64,000 nt of DNA from positions 488,348-552,347 of the forward strand of contig NZ_RCOG02000027.1 of the NCBI RefSeq assembly GCF_009663685.2. The letters run 5' to 3'. This document shows, in pieces, positions 34,426 through 43,123 of the stretch (positions within the stretch are counted from its first letter, which is position 1; the number at the start of each line of letters is the position of its first letter). The notes under the pieces were generated by a model. It saw only the letters and a list, made by a program, of their open reading frames with translations, did not search any database and was not told where the DNA came from. The DNA is from Cupriavidus sp. U2. Its GTDB lineage: Bacteria > Pseudomonadota > Gammaproteobacteria > Burkholderiales > Burkholderiaceae. The position numbers and the translations under genes were made by a program.

Positions 34426-35233
34426 GATGGCATTCCTCCGCGGGATGTACGTTCGCAGGCAGACGCTTGCGCAGCGGGCGCAGCAGCGACAGCGTGGCTT
34501 CCGCCTGCGGGTCGGCAAATATGCGCCATACCGGACCCTGCTCTTTCACCTGGCCGTGATCCAGCACCAGCACCCGGTCGCAAGCCTCCTCGATCACAGC
34601 AATGTCGTGCGTGATCAGCACCACCGTTAGGCCGAACTGCTTGTTGATGTCCCGCAGCAACGCCAGTATCTGCTCGGTTGTTTCCGGATCGAGCGCCGAA
34701 GTCGCTTCGTCGCACAACAGGATCTCCGGGCGGTGTACCAGCGCGCGCGCAATACCCACGCGCTGCTTCTGACCGCCCGACAGCATCGCCGGGTAGGCCT
34801 GGGCCTTGTCCGCGAGCCCCACTGTCGCAAGCAGGTCGTTGACACGGGTTTCGATCTCCGCGCGCCGCACGCCCGCCACGCGCAGCGGCAGCGCCACGTT
34901 GTCGAAGACGTTCTTCGCCGACATCAGGTTGAAGTGCTGGAAGATCATGCCGATGCGCCTGCGTAGCGTGACCAGACCATCCTCGTGGAGCTTGCCGATG
35001 TCGGTGTCGTCTATCCATACGTGACCACGGTCAGGCCGCTCCAGCATGTTGATGCTCCGCAGCAGCGTCGACTTTCCCGCGCCACTGCGGCCGATGATGC
35101 CGAATACCTCGCCGCGTTCGATCGTGAACGAGACGTCCGCCAGCGCAGGCGCGGCGGCGCCCGCATAGGTCTTGCCGACCTGCTCGAACACGATGTGCGG
35201 GTCGCGCGCCGGCAATTGCGAAATCGTGCGCAT
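34409..35233 (-). CDS. metN: methionine-type ABC transporter ATP-binding protein
   Basis: This 274-residue ATPase has Walker A GRSGAGKST near residue 48, the Q-loop MIFQHFNLM, signature LSGGQKQR, Walker B ILLCDEATSALDP and the switch His in LITHD. The sequence FNLMSAKNVFDNVALPL is characteristic of MetN. It is shorter than E. coli MetN (about 343), lacking much of the C-terminal ACT-like regulatory domain, so trans-inhibition by intracellular methionine is probably absent. It lies 25 bases after metQ. Confidence 0.9.
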   Translation of the reverse strand: MRTISQLPARDPHIVFEQVGKTYAGAAAPALADVSFTIERGEVFGIIGRSGAGKSTLLRSINMLERPDRGHVWIDDTDIGKLHEDGLVTLRRRIGMIFQHFNLMSAKNVFDNVALPLRVAGVRRAEIETRVNDLLATVGLADKAQAYPAMLSGGQKQRVGIARALVHRPEILLCDEATSALDPETTEQILALLRDINKQFGLTVVLITHDIAVIEEACDRVLVLDHGQVKEQGPVWRIFADPQAEATLSLLRPLRKRLPANVHPAEECHRVANG

Positions 35234-35258
35234 GCAATAGTCCCTTTTCTTCGGCGCC

Positions 35259-36083
35259 TCAGAACGCCGGAATGACCGACCCCTGATACTTGGTCAGGAT
35301 GAACTTGCGCACCGCCTCGGACTGGTAGGACTTGACCAGTTGCTGCACCCACGGTGCGGCCCGGTCCTTCTCACGCACGGCAATGACATTGACGTAGGGA
35401 TTGTTCTCCCGCTTTTCCACCGCGATGCCATCGCGCGTGGCAATCAGGCCGGCCTGGTAGGCGAACGTGTTGACGATGGCGGCGGCATCCACGTCGGGCA
35501 GCGCACGCGGCAGCACCACCGACGCACTTTCGATGAACTCGAGCTTGCGCGGATTGGCCGTGATATCGGCCAGCGAGACGGTGCCCGTGTACGGATCGAA
35601 GCCGTCCTTCAGCTTGATCAGGCCGTGGTCGCGCAGGATGACCAACGCCCGGGTCTGGTTGCTGGGATCGTTGGGAATACCGATGCGGGCGCCATTCGGC
35701 AGCGACTCCAGCGACTTCACCTTGCGCGAATAGAACGCGATCGGCGAGATCAGCGTGTCGCCCACGTTGGTGATCTTGTAGCCGCGCTGCTTGATCTGGT
35801 CACGCAGGAATGGAATGTGCTGGAACGAATTGGCGTCAAGGTCACCGTTGTTCAGCGCCTCGTTCGGGCTCGCGGTGCCGGTGATGATCACTGTCTCGAC
35901 CTTCAGGCCGTTCCTGGCCGCCTCCCGGGTAACAACCTCCCAGATCTCCTCGTCCACGCCGCCGCGCACGCCAACCTTCAGCGGCTTGCCGCCCGATGAC
36001 TGGGCGTAGGCCGATGCAATCGGCAAGGCGGCCAGCACCAGAGCCAGCGTAGCGATGACACCAAGGGCGGAGCGTCGTTTCAT
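35259..36083 (-). CDS. metQ: MetQ/NlpA-type substrate-binding protein
   Basis: This 274-residue periplasmic protein has a signal peptide of about 28 residues with no lipobox Cys, so it is soluble rather than lipid-anchored. The NlpA-family motifs NNGDLDANSFQHIPFL, GIPNDPSNQTRAL and NNPYVNVIAVR are present. It is the first gene of metQNI. The promoter (36114-36166) has the shared sulfur element. The ligand could be methionine, its sulfoxide or another sulfur compound; the family does not settle this. Confidence 0.9.
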   Translation of the reverse strand: MKRRSALGVIATLALVLAALPIASAYAQSSGGKPLKVGVRGGVDEEIWEVVTREAARNGLKVETVIITGTASPNEALNNGDLDANSFQHIPFLRDQIKQRGYKITNVGDTLISPIAFYSRKVKSLESLPNGARIGIPNDPSNQTRALVILRDHGLIKLKDGFDPYTGTVSLADITANPRKLEFIESASVVLPRALPDVDAAAIVNTFAYQAGLIATRDGIAVEKRENNPYVNVIAVREKDRAAPWVQQLVKSYQSEAVRKFILTKYQGSVIPAF

Positions 36084-36113
36084 GATGAGAGGTGCGAGAG
36101 TTTGGGAAGCACC

Positions 36114-36166
36114 AGTCTATGAAACCCTCCCGCCCGGGTCCACGAAGTAATCCGATATAGCAAATG
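36114..36166 (-). promoter_or_regulatory. sulfur-region promoter element, copy 2 (metQNI)
   Basis: On the minus strand: CATTT at positions 1-5, TTCGTG at 21-26 and TAGACT as -10 at 48-53, ending 31 bases before the metQ start. Positions 9-25 closely match those of copy 8 at 54071, including a shared CGGATTACTTCGT. Confidence 0.6.
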
Positions 36167-36170
36167 CGGA

Positions 36171-37511
36171 CTACGCCGCCGCGCGCGAGGCCGTCCTGCC
36201 CGCCGGGCGGGCCAGCCCCATGTGCTCGCGCAAGGTGCTGCCCTCGTAGTCCTTGCGGAAAAGGCCGCGGCGCTGCAGGATCGGCACCACCCCTTCCACA
36301 AAATCCTGTACCCCATCGGGCAACGCATCGGGCATCAGGTTGAACCCATCGGCCGCGCCGCTGCGGAACCAGTGCTCGATGTCATCGGCGATCTGTTCGG
36401 GGGTGCCGACGATGACGCGATGCCCACCGCCGCCCGCAAGCTCGCGGATCAGCTCGCGTACCGTCAGGTTCTGGCGCTGCGCAAGCGCAATCGTCGCGCG
36501 AAAGAACGTGTGATTGCCATTGGCCGGCAGCGCGAGCCCATCCGGCAACGGCGCATCAAGTGACAGCCGGTCGGCGGTAATGCCAAGCGTGCCGGCCAGC
36601 CGGTTCAGGCTGTAGTCCCACGGAATCAGGTCGACCAGCGCATCGCGTCGTTGGCGCGCCTGCGCCTCGGTTGCACCGACGATCGTCGTCAGCCCCGGCA
36701 GGACCTTGATCGCGCCAGGCCCGCGACCCAGGGCTTCGGCACGCTGATTCAGCGCCAGGCGGTATTCGCGCGACTCCTCCAGCGATTGGGAGGCCGAAAA
36801 CACGGCTTCCGCATGACGGGCCGCCAGTTCGCGGCCATCGTCCGACCCACCGGCCTGGAACAGCACCGGATGCCCTTGGGGCGGCCGTGGCAGGTTCAGC
36901 GGCCCTTGCACATCAAAGAACAGGCCATGGTGCGCAATGGGCTGCAGGCGGGCCGTGTCCACGAAGCTGCCCGACTGACGATCCCCGACGAACGCGCTGT
37001 CTTCCCAGCTATCCCATAGCGCCTTGACCACGCTCGTGAACTCGTCGGCGCGCGCGTAGCGTTGTGCATGATCGGGCGGCCCCGCCCGACCGAAGTTGCG
37101 CGCGGACCCGGCATCGGCCGTCGTCACGACATTCCATCCCGCGCGCCCGCCACTGACGTGATCCAGCGTGGCAAAGCGCCGCGCGATGTTGTACGGCTCG
37201 TTGTAGCTCGTCGAGGCAGTTGCCACCAGCCCGATATGACGCGTGGCCGCTGCGACGCAGGCAAGCAGCACGGTGGGCTCCAGCGCGGTAATGGGCCGAA
37301 AGTTGATCTGATCGGCGATGGACGCGTTATCGGCCAGAAAGATGGCATCGAACTTGCCCGCTTCGGCGATCTGCGCCAGCCGGACATAGTGCTGCACATC
37401 GACAAAGGCACGCGGATCGCTGCCTGGCAGGCGCCAGGCCGACGGCACGAAGCCTGAATGCAGCGCGTTGAGATTGAGGTGAAGCTGGGGGGAAGGCGAG
37501 GCAGCGGGCAT
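36171..37511 (-). CDS. NtaA/DszA-family flavin-dependent monooxygenase
   Basis: This 446-residue protein belongs to the luciferase-like NtaA/SnaA/DszA/SoxA group. It has HLNLNALHSGFVPSAWRLP at the N-terminus, ADNASIADQ, TASTSYNEPYNIARRFATLD, and GRAGWNVVTTAD. The group oxidises carbon-sulfur or amine bonds with FMNH2 and O2. No flavin reductase or TauD dioxygenase is adjacent. It is divergent from tauABC, and both promoters carry the shared sulfur element, so it may release sulfite from an imported sulfonate or sulfone. The substrate is not known. Confidence 0.88.
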   Translation of the reverse strand: MPAASPSPQLHLNLNALHSGFVPSAWRLPGSDPRAFVDVQHYVRLAQIAEAGKFDAIFLADNASIADQINFRPITALEPTVLLACVAAATRHIGLVATASTSYNEPYNIARRFATLDHVSGGRAGWNVVTTADAGSARNFGRAGPPDHAQRYARADEFTSVVKALWDSWEDSAFVGDRQSGSFVDTARLQPIAHHGLFFDVQGPLNLPRPPQGHPVLFQAGGSDDGRELAARHAEAVFSASQSLEESREYRLALNQRAEALGRGPGAIKVLPGLTTIVGATEAQARQRRDALVDLIPWDYSLNRLAGTLGITADRLSLDAPLPDGLALPANGNHTFFRATIALAQRQNLTVRELIRELAGGGGHRVIVGTPEQIADDIEHWFRSGAADGFNLMPDALPDGVQDFVEGVVPILQRRGLFRKDYEGSTLREHMGLARPAGRTASRAAA

Positions 37512-37552
37512 GCGGGGAACGGGCGAGCGTTTGCAATGGTGTCTGGCACACG

Positions 37553-37605
37553 AGCATAAGGAAGCCCTTCACGGACGGGAACGAACGAAAGCCGATATCG
37601 ATATG
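37553..37605 (-). promoter_or_regulatory. sulfur-region promoter element, copy 3 (monooxygenase)
   Basis: On the minus strand: CATAT at 1-5, TTCGTT at 21-26 and TATGCT as -10 at 48-53, ending 42 bases before the monooxygenase start. A CGATATCG palindrome lies inside positions 6-13. The sequence of positions 1-28 differs from copy 7 at only a few places. Confidence 0.7.
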
Positions 37606-37645
37606 CCGTGCGTCGTCGGCGGTAGGGCGCGTATCGCGAAAACCG

Positions 37646-37698
37646 GATAAGCATTGGCCGAAAACTTCCTTCTCGCCGCCGGCGCCGCTTCCTATACT
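37646..37698 (+). promoter_or_regulatory. sulfur-region promoter element, copy 4 (tauABC)
   Basis: GATAA at 1-5, TTCCTT at 21-26 and TATACT as -10 at 48-53, ending 30 bases before the tauA start. It is back to back with copy 3 in the 216-base divergent region. Confidence 0.55.
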
Positions 37699-37727
37699 GG
37701 CCGTCTTTCCTGCCATGACCAACGCCC

Positions 37728-38723
37728 ATGAAAATCTTGCTGAAGACGATGATGGCCTGCGCCGCGCTGCTGATTGCCGGCACCGCCATCGCCCAATCGA
37801 AGGAAGTCGTGATCGCGTACCAGGACATGGTGGTGCCATGGCGCTATGCGCAGGATGCCCAGACCATCGAGAAGCAAACCGGCTACAAGGTTACGTTCCG
37901 CAAGCTGGCCAGCGGCGCGGATGTCATTCGCGCGCTAGCGTCGGGTTCGGTGCAAATTGGCGAAGCGGGCTCCGCGCCGATTGCCGCGGGCCTGTCGCAG
38001 GGCCTGGGTATCGAACTGTTCTGGATTCTCGACAATATCAACGACGCCGAAGCGTTGGTCACGCGCCACGGCAGCGATGTGAAGTCGCTGGCCGATCTCA
38101 AGGGCAAGCGCCTGGCAGTGCCGTTCGTCTCCACATCGCACTTCCACACGTTACTGGCACTGGAAACGGCCAAGGTCGATCCGCGCAGCGTGAAGATCGT
38201 TAATATGCGCCCGCCCGAGATTGCCGCCGCGTGGGAACGGGGCGACATCGACGCGACGTTCATCTGGGACCCCGTGCTGGCAAAGGCCAAGAAGAGCGGC
38301 CATGTCCTGACCACTTCAGGCAGGATCGCACAGGAAACCGGCAAGGCGACCTTTGACGGTATCGTCGTCAACAAGGCGTTCGCCCGGGACAATGACGCGT
38401 TCCTGACGACTTTCGTCAGGATTCTGGCCGATACCGATGCGGCGTACCGGGCCAACAAGGCAGCGTGGACGCCGGAATCGCCGCAGGTCAAGGCAGTGGC
38501 GAAGTGGTCGGGCGCAGAGGCTGCCGACGTGCCGGCCAGCCTGGCCCTGTATGACTTCCCCACGCCCCAGCAGCAGGCCTCGGCGGCCTGGCTTGGCGGG
38601 GGCGCGGCGAAGTCGCTGGCGGCTACCGCGGCATTCCTGAAGAGCCAGGGCACCATCCAGACTGTCTTGCCCGACTATGCCACCGGCGTCAACGCGACAT
38701 GGGTACGCAAGCTCGCGCAATAA
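37728..38723 (+). CDS. tauA: taurine-type ABC substrate-binding protein
   Basis: This 331-residue periplasmic protein has a signal peptide of about 23 residues. The TauA/SsuA fold is indicated by VVIAYQDMVVPWRYAQ, FRKLASGADVIRALASG, EAGSAPIAAGLSQGL and AAWERGDIDATFIWDP. The last is a strong TauA feature. It is the first gene of tauABC and overlaps tauB by 25 bases. It binds taurine or a related alkanesulfonate. The usual taurine dioxygenase gene tauD is absent here, so desulfonation may depend on the divergent flavin monooxygenase or an unlinked gene. Confidence 0.9.
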   Translation: MKILLKTMMACAALLIAGTAIAQSKEVVIAYQDMVVPWRYAQDAQTIEKQTGYKVTFRKLASGADVIRALASGSVQIGEAGSAPIAAGLSQGLGIELFWILDNINDAEALVTRHGSDVKSLADLKGKRLAVPFVSTSHFHTLLALETAKVDPRSVKIVNMRPPEIAAAWERGDIDATFIWDPVLAKAKKSGHVLTTSGRIAQETGKATFDGIVVNKAFARDNDAFLTTFVRILADTDAAYRANKAAWTPESPQVKAVAKWSGAEAADVPASLALYDFPTPQQQASAAWLGGGAAKSLAATAAFLKSQGTIQTVLPDYATGVNATWVRKLAQ

Positions 38724-39526
38724 CGGACGAGGCCAGCCCAGGGACGCGCGGCCGCATCGAAGCGCACCGCGTGGCAGTGCGCTTTGCTTCGTCTGGCGAT
38801 CATGCCTCGCTGGCGCTGTCCGGCGTTGACCTGACCATCGCGCCGGGCGAGTTCGTGGTGGCTCTCGGGCCGTCCGGTTGTGGCAAGACCACACTGCTGA
38901 ACTGCCTGGCCGGATTTGTCCGGCCGTCCTCCGGACGCATCCTGCTGGATGGCGAACCTGTCACTGGCCCCGGTCCGGGGCTGGGCGTCGTCTTCCAGAA
39001 GCATGCGCTGATGCCATGGCTCAATGTGCAGGACAATGTCGCGCTCGGGCTGAGGTTTCGGGGTATCGCCCGCGCCGAACGCCTCGCGCTCGCGCAGCAT
39101 CAACTCCGTCTGGTGGGCCTTGAGCGTCACGGCACCGCGCCCGTCTACCAATTGTCTGGCGGAATGCAGCAGCGCGTTGGCATTGCACGCGCGCTGGCGA
39201 ACGACCCCCGCGTGCTGTTGATGGACGAACCGATGGGCGCGCTCGATGCGTTATCGCGCGAATCGGTCCAGGAGGTGCTGGCCAGGGTCTGGGCAGCAAC
39301 CGGAAAGACTGTGTTCTTCATCACCCACAGCGTGGAAGAAGCCCTGTTTCTGGGCACCCGGGTCGTTGTGATGTCGGCCGGCCCAGGCCGCATCGCACAC
39401 GAATTTCCGCTGCCATTCGTTCAGCGATATATCGAGACCGGCGATGCCCGGGCCGTGAAAGCGTCGCCCGAATTCATTGCCTGGCGCGAGCGCCTTCTCC
39501 ACCTGATACACGGGCAACCCGCATGA
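38699..39526 (+). CDS. tauB: taurine-type ABC transporter ATP-binding protein
   Basis: This 275-residue ATPase has Walker A GPSGCGKTT near residue 61, Q-loop VVFQKHALMPWL, signature LSGGMQQR, Walker B VLLMDEPMGALDALSRE and switch His in FFITHSVEEAL. These match the nitrate/sulfonate/taurine importer subfamily. The start at 38699 lies inside the end of tauA, with translational coupling likely. The stop overlaps tauC by four bases (ATGA). Confidence 0.9.
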   Translation: MGTQARAITDEASPGTRGRIEAHRVAVRFASSGDHASLALSGVDLTIAPGEFVVALGPSGCGKTTLLNCLAGFVRPSSGRILLDGEPVTGPGPGLGVVFQKHALMPWLNVQDNVALGLRFRGIARAERLALAQHQLRLVGLERHGTAPVYQLSGGMQQRVGIARALANDPRVLLMDEPMGALDALSRESVQEVLARVWAATGKTVFFITHSVEEALFLGTRVVVMSAGPGRIAHEFPLPFVQRYIETGDARAVKASPEFIAWRERLLHLIHGQPA

Positions 39527-40407
39527 GCCACGCTGACGAGACCGTCGCCGCCGTGCCGCTGCAGGGTGCGACCGTTGCGTCACCCAACGCCGACGCCCAA
39601 GCGATCATCCCCGTGGCCCAGGTGCTGCCACGTCTGGGCAGCGGCCGGACCGGCACCATCACGGCCGCCACCATCCTCGCGTTGCTTGGCCTCTGGCTGG
39701 CAATCACCAGTGCGGGCTGGATTCCACCTTTGTTCCTGCCGCCGCCCTCGGCCGTCTGGCATGCTGCCGTTCAAGCCTGGGACGGCAACGTGCAAGGCGG
39801 TCTGCTGTTGTGGCAGCACGTGGCATGGAGCCTGGCCCGTGTGTTCGGCGCTTTCCTGTTAGCGGCCGTCACGGCAGTGCCGGTGGGGTTGTTGATGGGC
39901 ACGAGCCGTGTAGCACGGGGCATCGCCGACCCCATGCTCGAGTTCTACCGGCCGCTGCCGCCGCTGGCGTATCTGCCCCTGATCGTGATCTGGTTCGGCA
40001 TCGACGAGACGGCCAAGCTGCTGCTCATCTACCTGGCGTGCTTTGCGCCGATCGCGCTCGCCACACGCGCCGGGGTGGCCGGCGTACCGACCGAGCAGTT
40101 GCACGCCGCCCAATCGATGGGCGCCACGCGATGGCAACTGGTCCGCCACGTGGTGCTGCCAGCGGCCTTGCCGGAGATCCTGACCGGCCTGCGCATTGCC
40201 ATCGGCTTCGGCTGGACAACACTGGTGGCCGCCGAGATGGTGGCTGCCACCGCCGGCCTGGGTCAGCTTGTGCTCAATGCGTCGAACTTTCTGCGGACCG
40301 ATGTGGTGGTGATGGGCATCGTGCTGATCGGCGCCATTGCGTGGCTGTTCGATCTCGCCATGCGCCGGCTCGCGCAATGGCTGGTGCCCTGGCACACGCA
40401 TCGGTAG
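39523..40407 (+). CDS. tauC: taurine-type ABC transporter permease
   Basis: This 294-residue BPD-type permease has about six hydrophobic segments after a polar N-terminal 45 residues. It has the family feature FYRPLPPLAYLPLIVIWFGI, and the EAA-like loop AAQSMGATRWQLVRHVVLPA that contacts TauB. It is the last gene of tauABC. A region of 17 bases after the stop leads into the promoter element of the next gene. Confidence 0.9.
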   Translation: MSHADETVAAVPLQGATVASPNADAQAIIPVAQVLPRLGSGRTGTITAATILALLGLWLAITSAGWIPPLFLPPPSAVWHAAVQAWDGNVQGGLLLWQHVAWSLARVFGAFLLAAVTAVPVGLLMGTSRVARGIADPMLEFYRPLPPLAYLPLIVIWFGIDETAKLLLIYLACFAPIALATRAGVAGVPTEQLHAAQSMGATRWQLVRHVVLPAALPEILTGLRIAIGFGWTTLVAAEMVAATAGLGQLVLNASNFLRTDVVVMGIVLIGAIAWLFDLAMRRLAQWLVPWHTHR

Positions 40408-40424
40408 CTACATGGCATTCGTGT

Positions 40425-40477
40425 CATATCCTCGTGCCGAATGCTTCGTTCCATTTCGCGGCAGGCCGGCGTAGGTT
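40425..40477 (+). promoter_or_regulatory. sulfur-region promoter element, copy 5 (aldolase gene)
   Basis: CATAT at 1-5, TTCGTT at 21-26 and TAGGTT as -10 at 48-53, ending 30 bases before the aldolase-family start. This gives the gene its own promoter although it follows tauC closely. Confidence 0.65.
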
Positions 40478-40507
40478 CATGCGGTGTTCCCTACCGAAAG
40501 GCCCGAC

Positions 40508-41341
40508 ATGAGCAGCGTATTGCCGATCGAACGCCGTGGCGCGTTCGTTCCCAACCCCAAACCACAGCAGAAGTTCTGGTTTGATCCGGTCCCCACACGG
40601 CCAACGATCGAGGCGGAGCGACGCCATCGGCAGGAACGGCTGGCTGGCGCGTTCCGGATCTTCGCGCGCCAGGGATTCGCACTCGGCCTGGCGGGCCATA
40701 TCACCGCGCGCGATCCCGAGTTTCCCGACCACTTCTGGGTCAACCCGCTGGGGGTCCATTTCTCGCGTATCCGGGTTTCCGACCTGCTGCTTGTCAATGC
40801 GCAAGGCGAGACGGTGGTCGGCGACCGACCGCTGAACAAGGCAGCGTTCGCGATCCACGCGGCGATTCATGAAGCACATCCCCATATCGTCGCGGCCGCG
40901 CACACCCATTCCACTTACGGCAAGGCGTGGTCCACGCTCGGACGCCAGCTCGATCCGCTGACGCAGGACGCATGCTCGTTCTTCGAGGATCATGTGCTGT
41001 TCGACGACTTCACGGGGATGGTGGTCGACACCTCCGAAGGCCACCGGATCGCCCAGGCGCTGGACAAGGGCAATGGCCAGACCCACAAGGGCGCGATCCT
41101 GAAGAACCACGGCATCCTCACCGCCGGCCCGACCGTCGAAGCCACCGCCTGGTTGTACATCGCACTGGACAACGCCGCCCATACGCAGTTGCTGGCCGAG
41201 GCCGCTGGCACGCCGCAGCCCATCGACGAAGCGACGGCCCGGCATACGCATGGACAGGTCGGTGGCAACGAAGGCTCGCTGCACGCATTCGAAAGCCTCT
41301 ACGCCGGACTGGTGAAAGCCGAGCCCGACCTGCTGGACTGA
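40508..41341 (+). CDS. class II aldolase/adducin family protein
   Basis: This 277-residue protein belongs to the fuculose-aldolase/adducin family. The zinc-site pattern AAAHTHSTYGKAW (His-x-His) and the acidic AIHEAHPH helix are visible, as is KGAILKNHGILTAGPTVEAT with the third metal His. The start at 40508 is preferred over a GTG at 40484 in the same frame. It has its own promoter element of the sulfur set. In sulfur clusters such proteins may process a carbonyl fragment left after desulfonation. The actual reaction is not known. Confidence 0.85.
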   Translation: MSSVLPIERRGAFVPNPKPQQKFWFDPVPTRPTIEAERRHRQERLAGAFRIFARQGFALGLAGHITARDPEFPDHFWVNPLGVHFSRIRVSDLLLVNAQGETVVGDRPLNKAAFAIHAAIHEAHPHIVAAAHTHSTYGKAWSTLGRQLDPLTQDACSFFEDHVLFDDFTGMVVDTSEGHRIAQALDKGNGQTHKGAILKNHGILTAGPTVEATAWLYIALDNAAHTQLLAEAAGTPQPIDEATARHTHGQVGGNEGSLHAFESLYAGLVKAEPDLLD

Positions 41342-41362
41342 CCGCACTTCCCCCCTCTCTCT

Positions 41363-41390
41363 CGCCCCCCGCCGGACCTGGCCGGGGGCG
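41363..41390 (+). terminator. strong hairpin after aldolase-family gene
   Basis: CGCCCCC pairs with GGGGGCG, with an inner GCC/GGC stem and GGACCT loop, 22 bases after the stop. There is no T-run, only a pyrimidine-rich tail, so it may terminate weakly or with Rho. The rest of the 319-base gap (41342-41660) holds only the promoter element at 41546. Confidence 0.45.
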
Positions 41391-41545
41391 CAGTCTCCCC
41401 CCTTCCGTTGCACCGATCCCTGAGCACTGCCGGCATTGGCGTGTATCGACCACGTCTTCTTGCATGGTTCTGTTCGCGCTGCGGTGCCCACGGCGTTCCT
41501 GTGAGCAGCTCACAGTGCTGGGCTGCCCAGTCACAGCAGCGTCTT

Positions 41546-41598
41546 CATATGCTTCCGTAAAACCGTTCGTTTGCTTCCCAATGCCTCGGCTCTAAGCT
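41546..41598 (+). promoter_or_regulatory. sulfur-region promoter element, copy 6 (GntR operon)
   Basis: CATAT at 1-5, TTCGTT at 21-26 and TAAGCT as -10 at 48-53, ending 62 bases before the GntR-family start. It is the only promoter seen for the 10-kb operon ending at 52090. Confidence 0.65.
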
Positions 41599-41660
41599 AC
41601 GCCCATGTATTTCAAGGCGGACATGCGTACCGCCCGACAATCGCGAAGGAGCAAGGGACA

Positions 41661-42386
41661 ATGATCGTGCAGGCCGGCATTGCAGAGGACGCCCAGGACA
41701 CCAGTCTGGGCCTGGCCGCATACGCGGCGCTGCGCCGCGACATCCTGTCCTGCAAGCTGGTGCCGGGCGCACTGGTCACCGAAGGCGAGTTGATGACCGC
41801 CTACGGCTTCGGCAAGAACAGCTGCCGTATCGCGCTCACGCGATTGGCGCACGACCGGCTGATCTTTGCGCGTCCGCGCCGTGGATATCAGGTGGCGCCC
41901 ATCACGCTCAAGGACGTCGAGGAAGTCTTCGCGCTGCGCGTGCAGCTGGAGCCCATGGCTGCCCGGCTGGCCGTCGGCCGCGTCGACACGGCGCTGCTGC
42001 ACGGGCTGGAGGCAGCGTGCCGCGATGAATACGCGATTCCGGCGCCGCGCCGCATCGACAAGTTCATGGACGCGAACAAGCAGTTCCACCTTGCCATCGT
42101 CCACGCCACCGGCAACGAGCGCCTGACGCGCACGCTGTCGGCGCTGATGGACGAAATGTCGCGCCTTGTCGCGCTCGGCTTCAACGTTCAGCGCGTGCGT
42201 CCCGAAATCCGCCACGACCACAACTCGCTGATCAAGGCCTTCGAGGATCACGACGAGAAGGCTGCCGAAACGATCGCGCGCCGCCACATCGAGGCATTCC
42301 GCACGCAGACCATGGAAAAGGTGTATGCCAGCCTGTCGCAGGCCGGCACCTACCTGCCGATGCGCGTGGCCGGAGGTGCGGCATGA
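41661..42386 (+). CDS. GntR/FadR-family transcriptional regulator
   Basis: This 241-residue regulator has an N-terminal winged helix (VTEGELMTAYGFGKNSCRIA, then a wing with RPRRGYQV) and a C-terminal all-helical FCD domain from about residue 85. The FCD metal/ligand residues are represented by DANKQFHLAI and RHDHNSLIKA. The second recognition helix is unusual in having KNSCRIAL instead of the common RTPVREAL. It heads the long transport/CoA operon and overlaps the next gene by four bases, so it probably controls its own operon in response to a carboxylate intermediate. Confidence 0.88.
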   Translation: MIVQAGIAEDAQDTSLGLAAYAALRRDILSCKLVPGALVTEGELMTAYGFGKNSCRIALTRLAHDRLIFARPRRGYQVAPITLKDVEEVFALRVQLEPMAARLAVGRVDTALLHGLEAACRDEYAIPAPRRIDKFMDANKQFHLAIVHATGNERLTRTLSALMDEMSRLVALGFNVQRVRPEIRHDHNSLIKAFEDHDEKAAETIARRHIEAFRTQTMEKVYASLSQAGTYLPMRVAGGAA

Positions 42387-43123
42387 GCCCACCCGTTCTG
42401 TCTGCGCAAGGCATCGTCAAGCGATTTGGTGCCGCCACGATTCTCGCCGGGGTCGACGTCAGCGTGCGCCGTGGCGAGGTACTGGCGCTGGTTGGTCCGT
42501 CCGGTTGCGGCAAGAGCACCTTGCTGAACATCCTTTCCGGGCTTGTGCTCCCGGACGCCGGGCAGCTTGCGGTGGACGGCGTGCCCGCCCCACAGGTGTC
42601 CGACTGGCGCCGTATCGCCTATATGTTCCAGGAAGACCGCTTGCTGCCGTGGCGTACCGTGCGCGATAACGTCGCGTTCGGCCTCGAAGCCAGCAACCTG
42701 TCGCGCGCCGATCGTCGCCGCCGCGCCGACGACATGCTGGAACTCGTAGGCCTGCACGCACACGGCGACGCCTGGCCGCACGCGTTATCGGGCGGCATGC
42801 GCAGCCGCGTGGCGCTGGCCCGCAGCCTGGCCGTGCAGCCCGAAGTCCTGCTGATGGACGAGCCGTTTTCGAAGCTCGATCCCCAGACGCGCAGCCAGAT
42901 GCACGACGAATTGCTGCGCATTCAGGCCGGCAATGGCATGACCGTGGTGTTCGTGACGCACGATATGGAGGAAGCAGTGGTGCTGGCAGACCGTGTGGTC
43001 CGGCTGGCGGCCCGGCCGGGGCGTGTGGCCGACGTGGTCAACCTGGCGGATCTGGTGCGACCGCGCGTGCCCACCGAGCCCATCGTTGCAGAACAGGTGC
43101 GCGTACTGCGCGCCGCGGCATGA
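42383..43123 (+). CDS. sulfonate/nitrate-type ABC ATP-binding protein
   Basis: This 246-residue ATPase of the SsuB/TauB subfamily has Walker A GPSGCGKST near residue 36, Q-loop MFQEDRLLPWRTV, signature LSGGMRSR, Walker B VLLMDEPFSKLDPQ and switch His in FVTHDMEEAV. The signature lacks the usual Gln (SGGMRSR rather than SGGMQQR). It forms a transporter with the next two genes (permease and binding protein). Ends overlap by four bases on both sides. Confidence 0.9.
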   Translation: MSPPVLSAQGIVKRFGAATILAGVDVSVRRGEVLALVGPSGCGKSTLLNILSGLVLPDAGQLAVDGVPAPQVSDWRRIAYMFQEDRLLPWRTVRDNVAFGLEASNLSRADRRRRADDMLELVGLHAHGDAWPHALSGGMRSRVALARSLAVQPEVLLMDEPFSKLDPQTRSQMHDELLRIQAGNGMTVVFVTHDMEEAVVLADRVVRLAARPGRVADVVNLADLVRPRVPTEPIVAEQVRVLRAAA

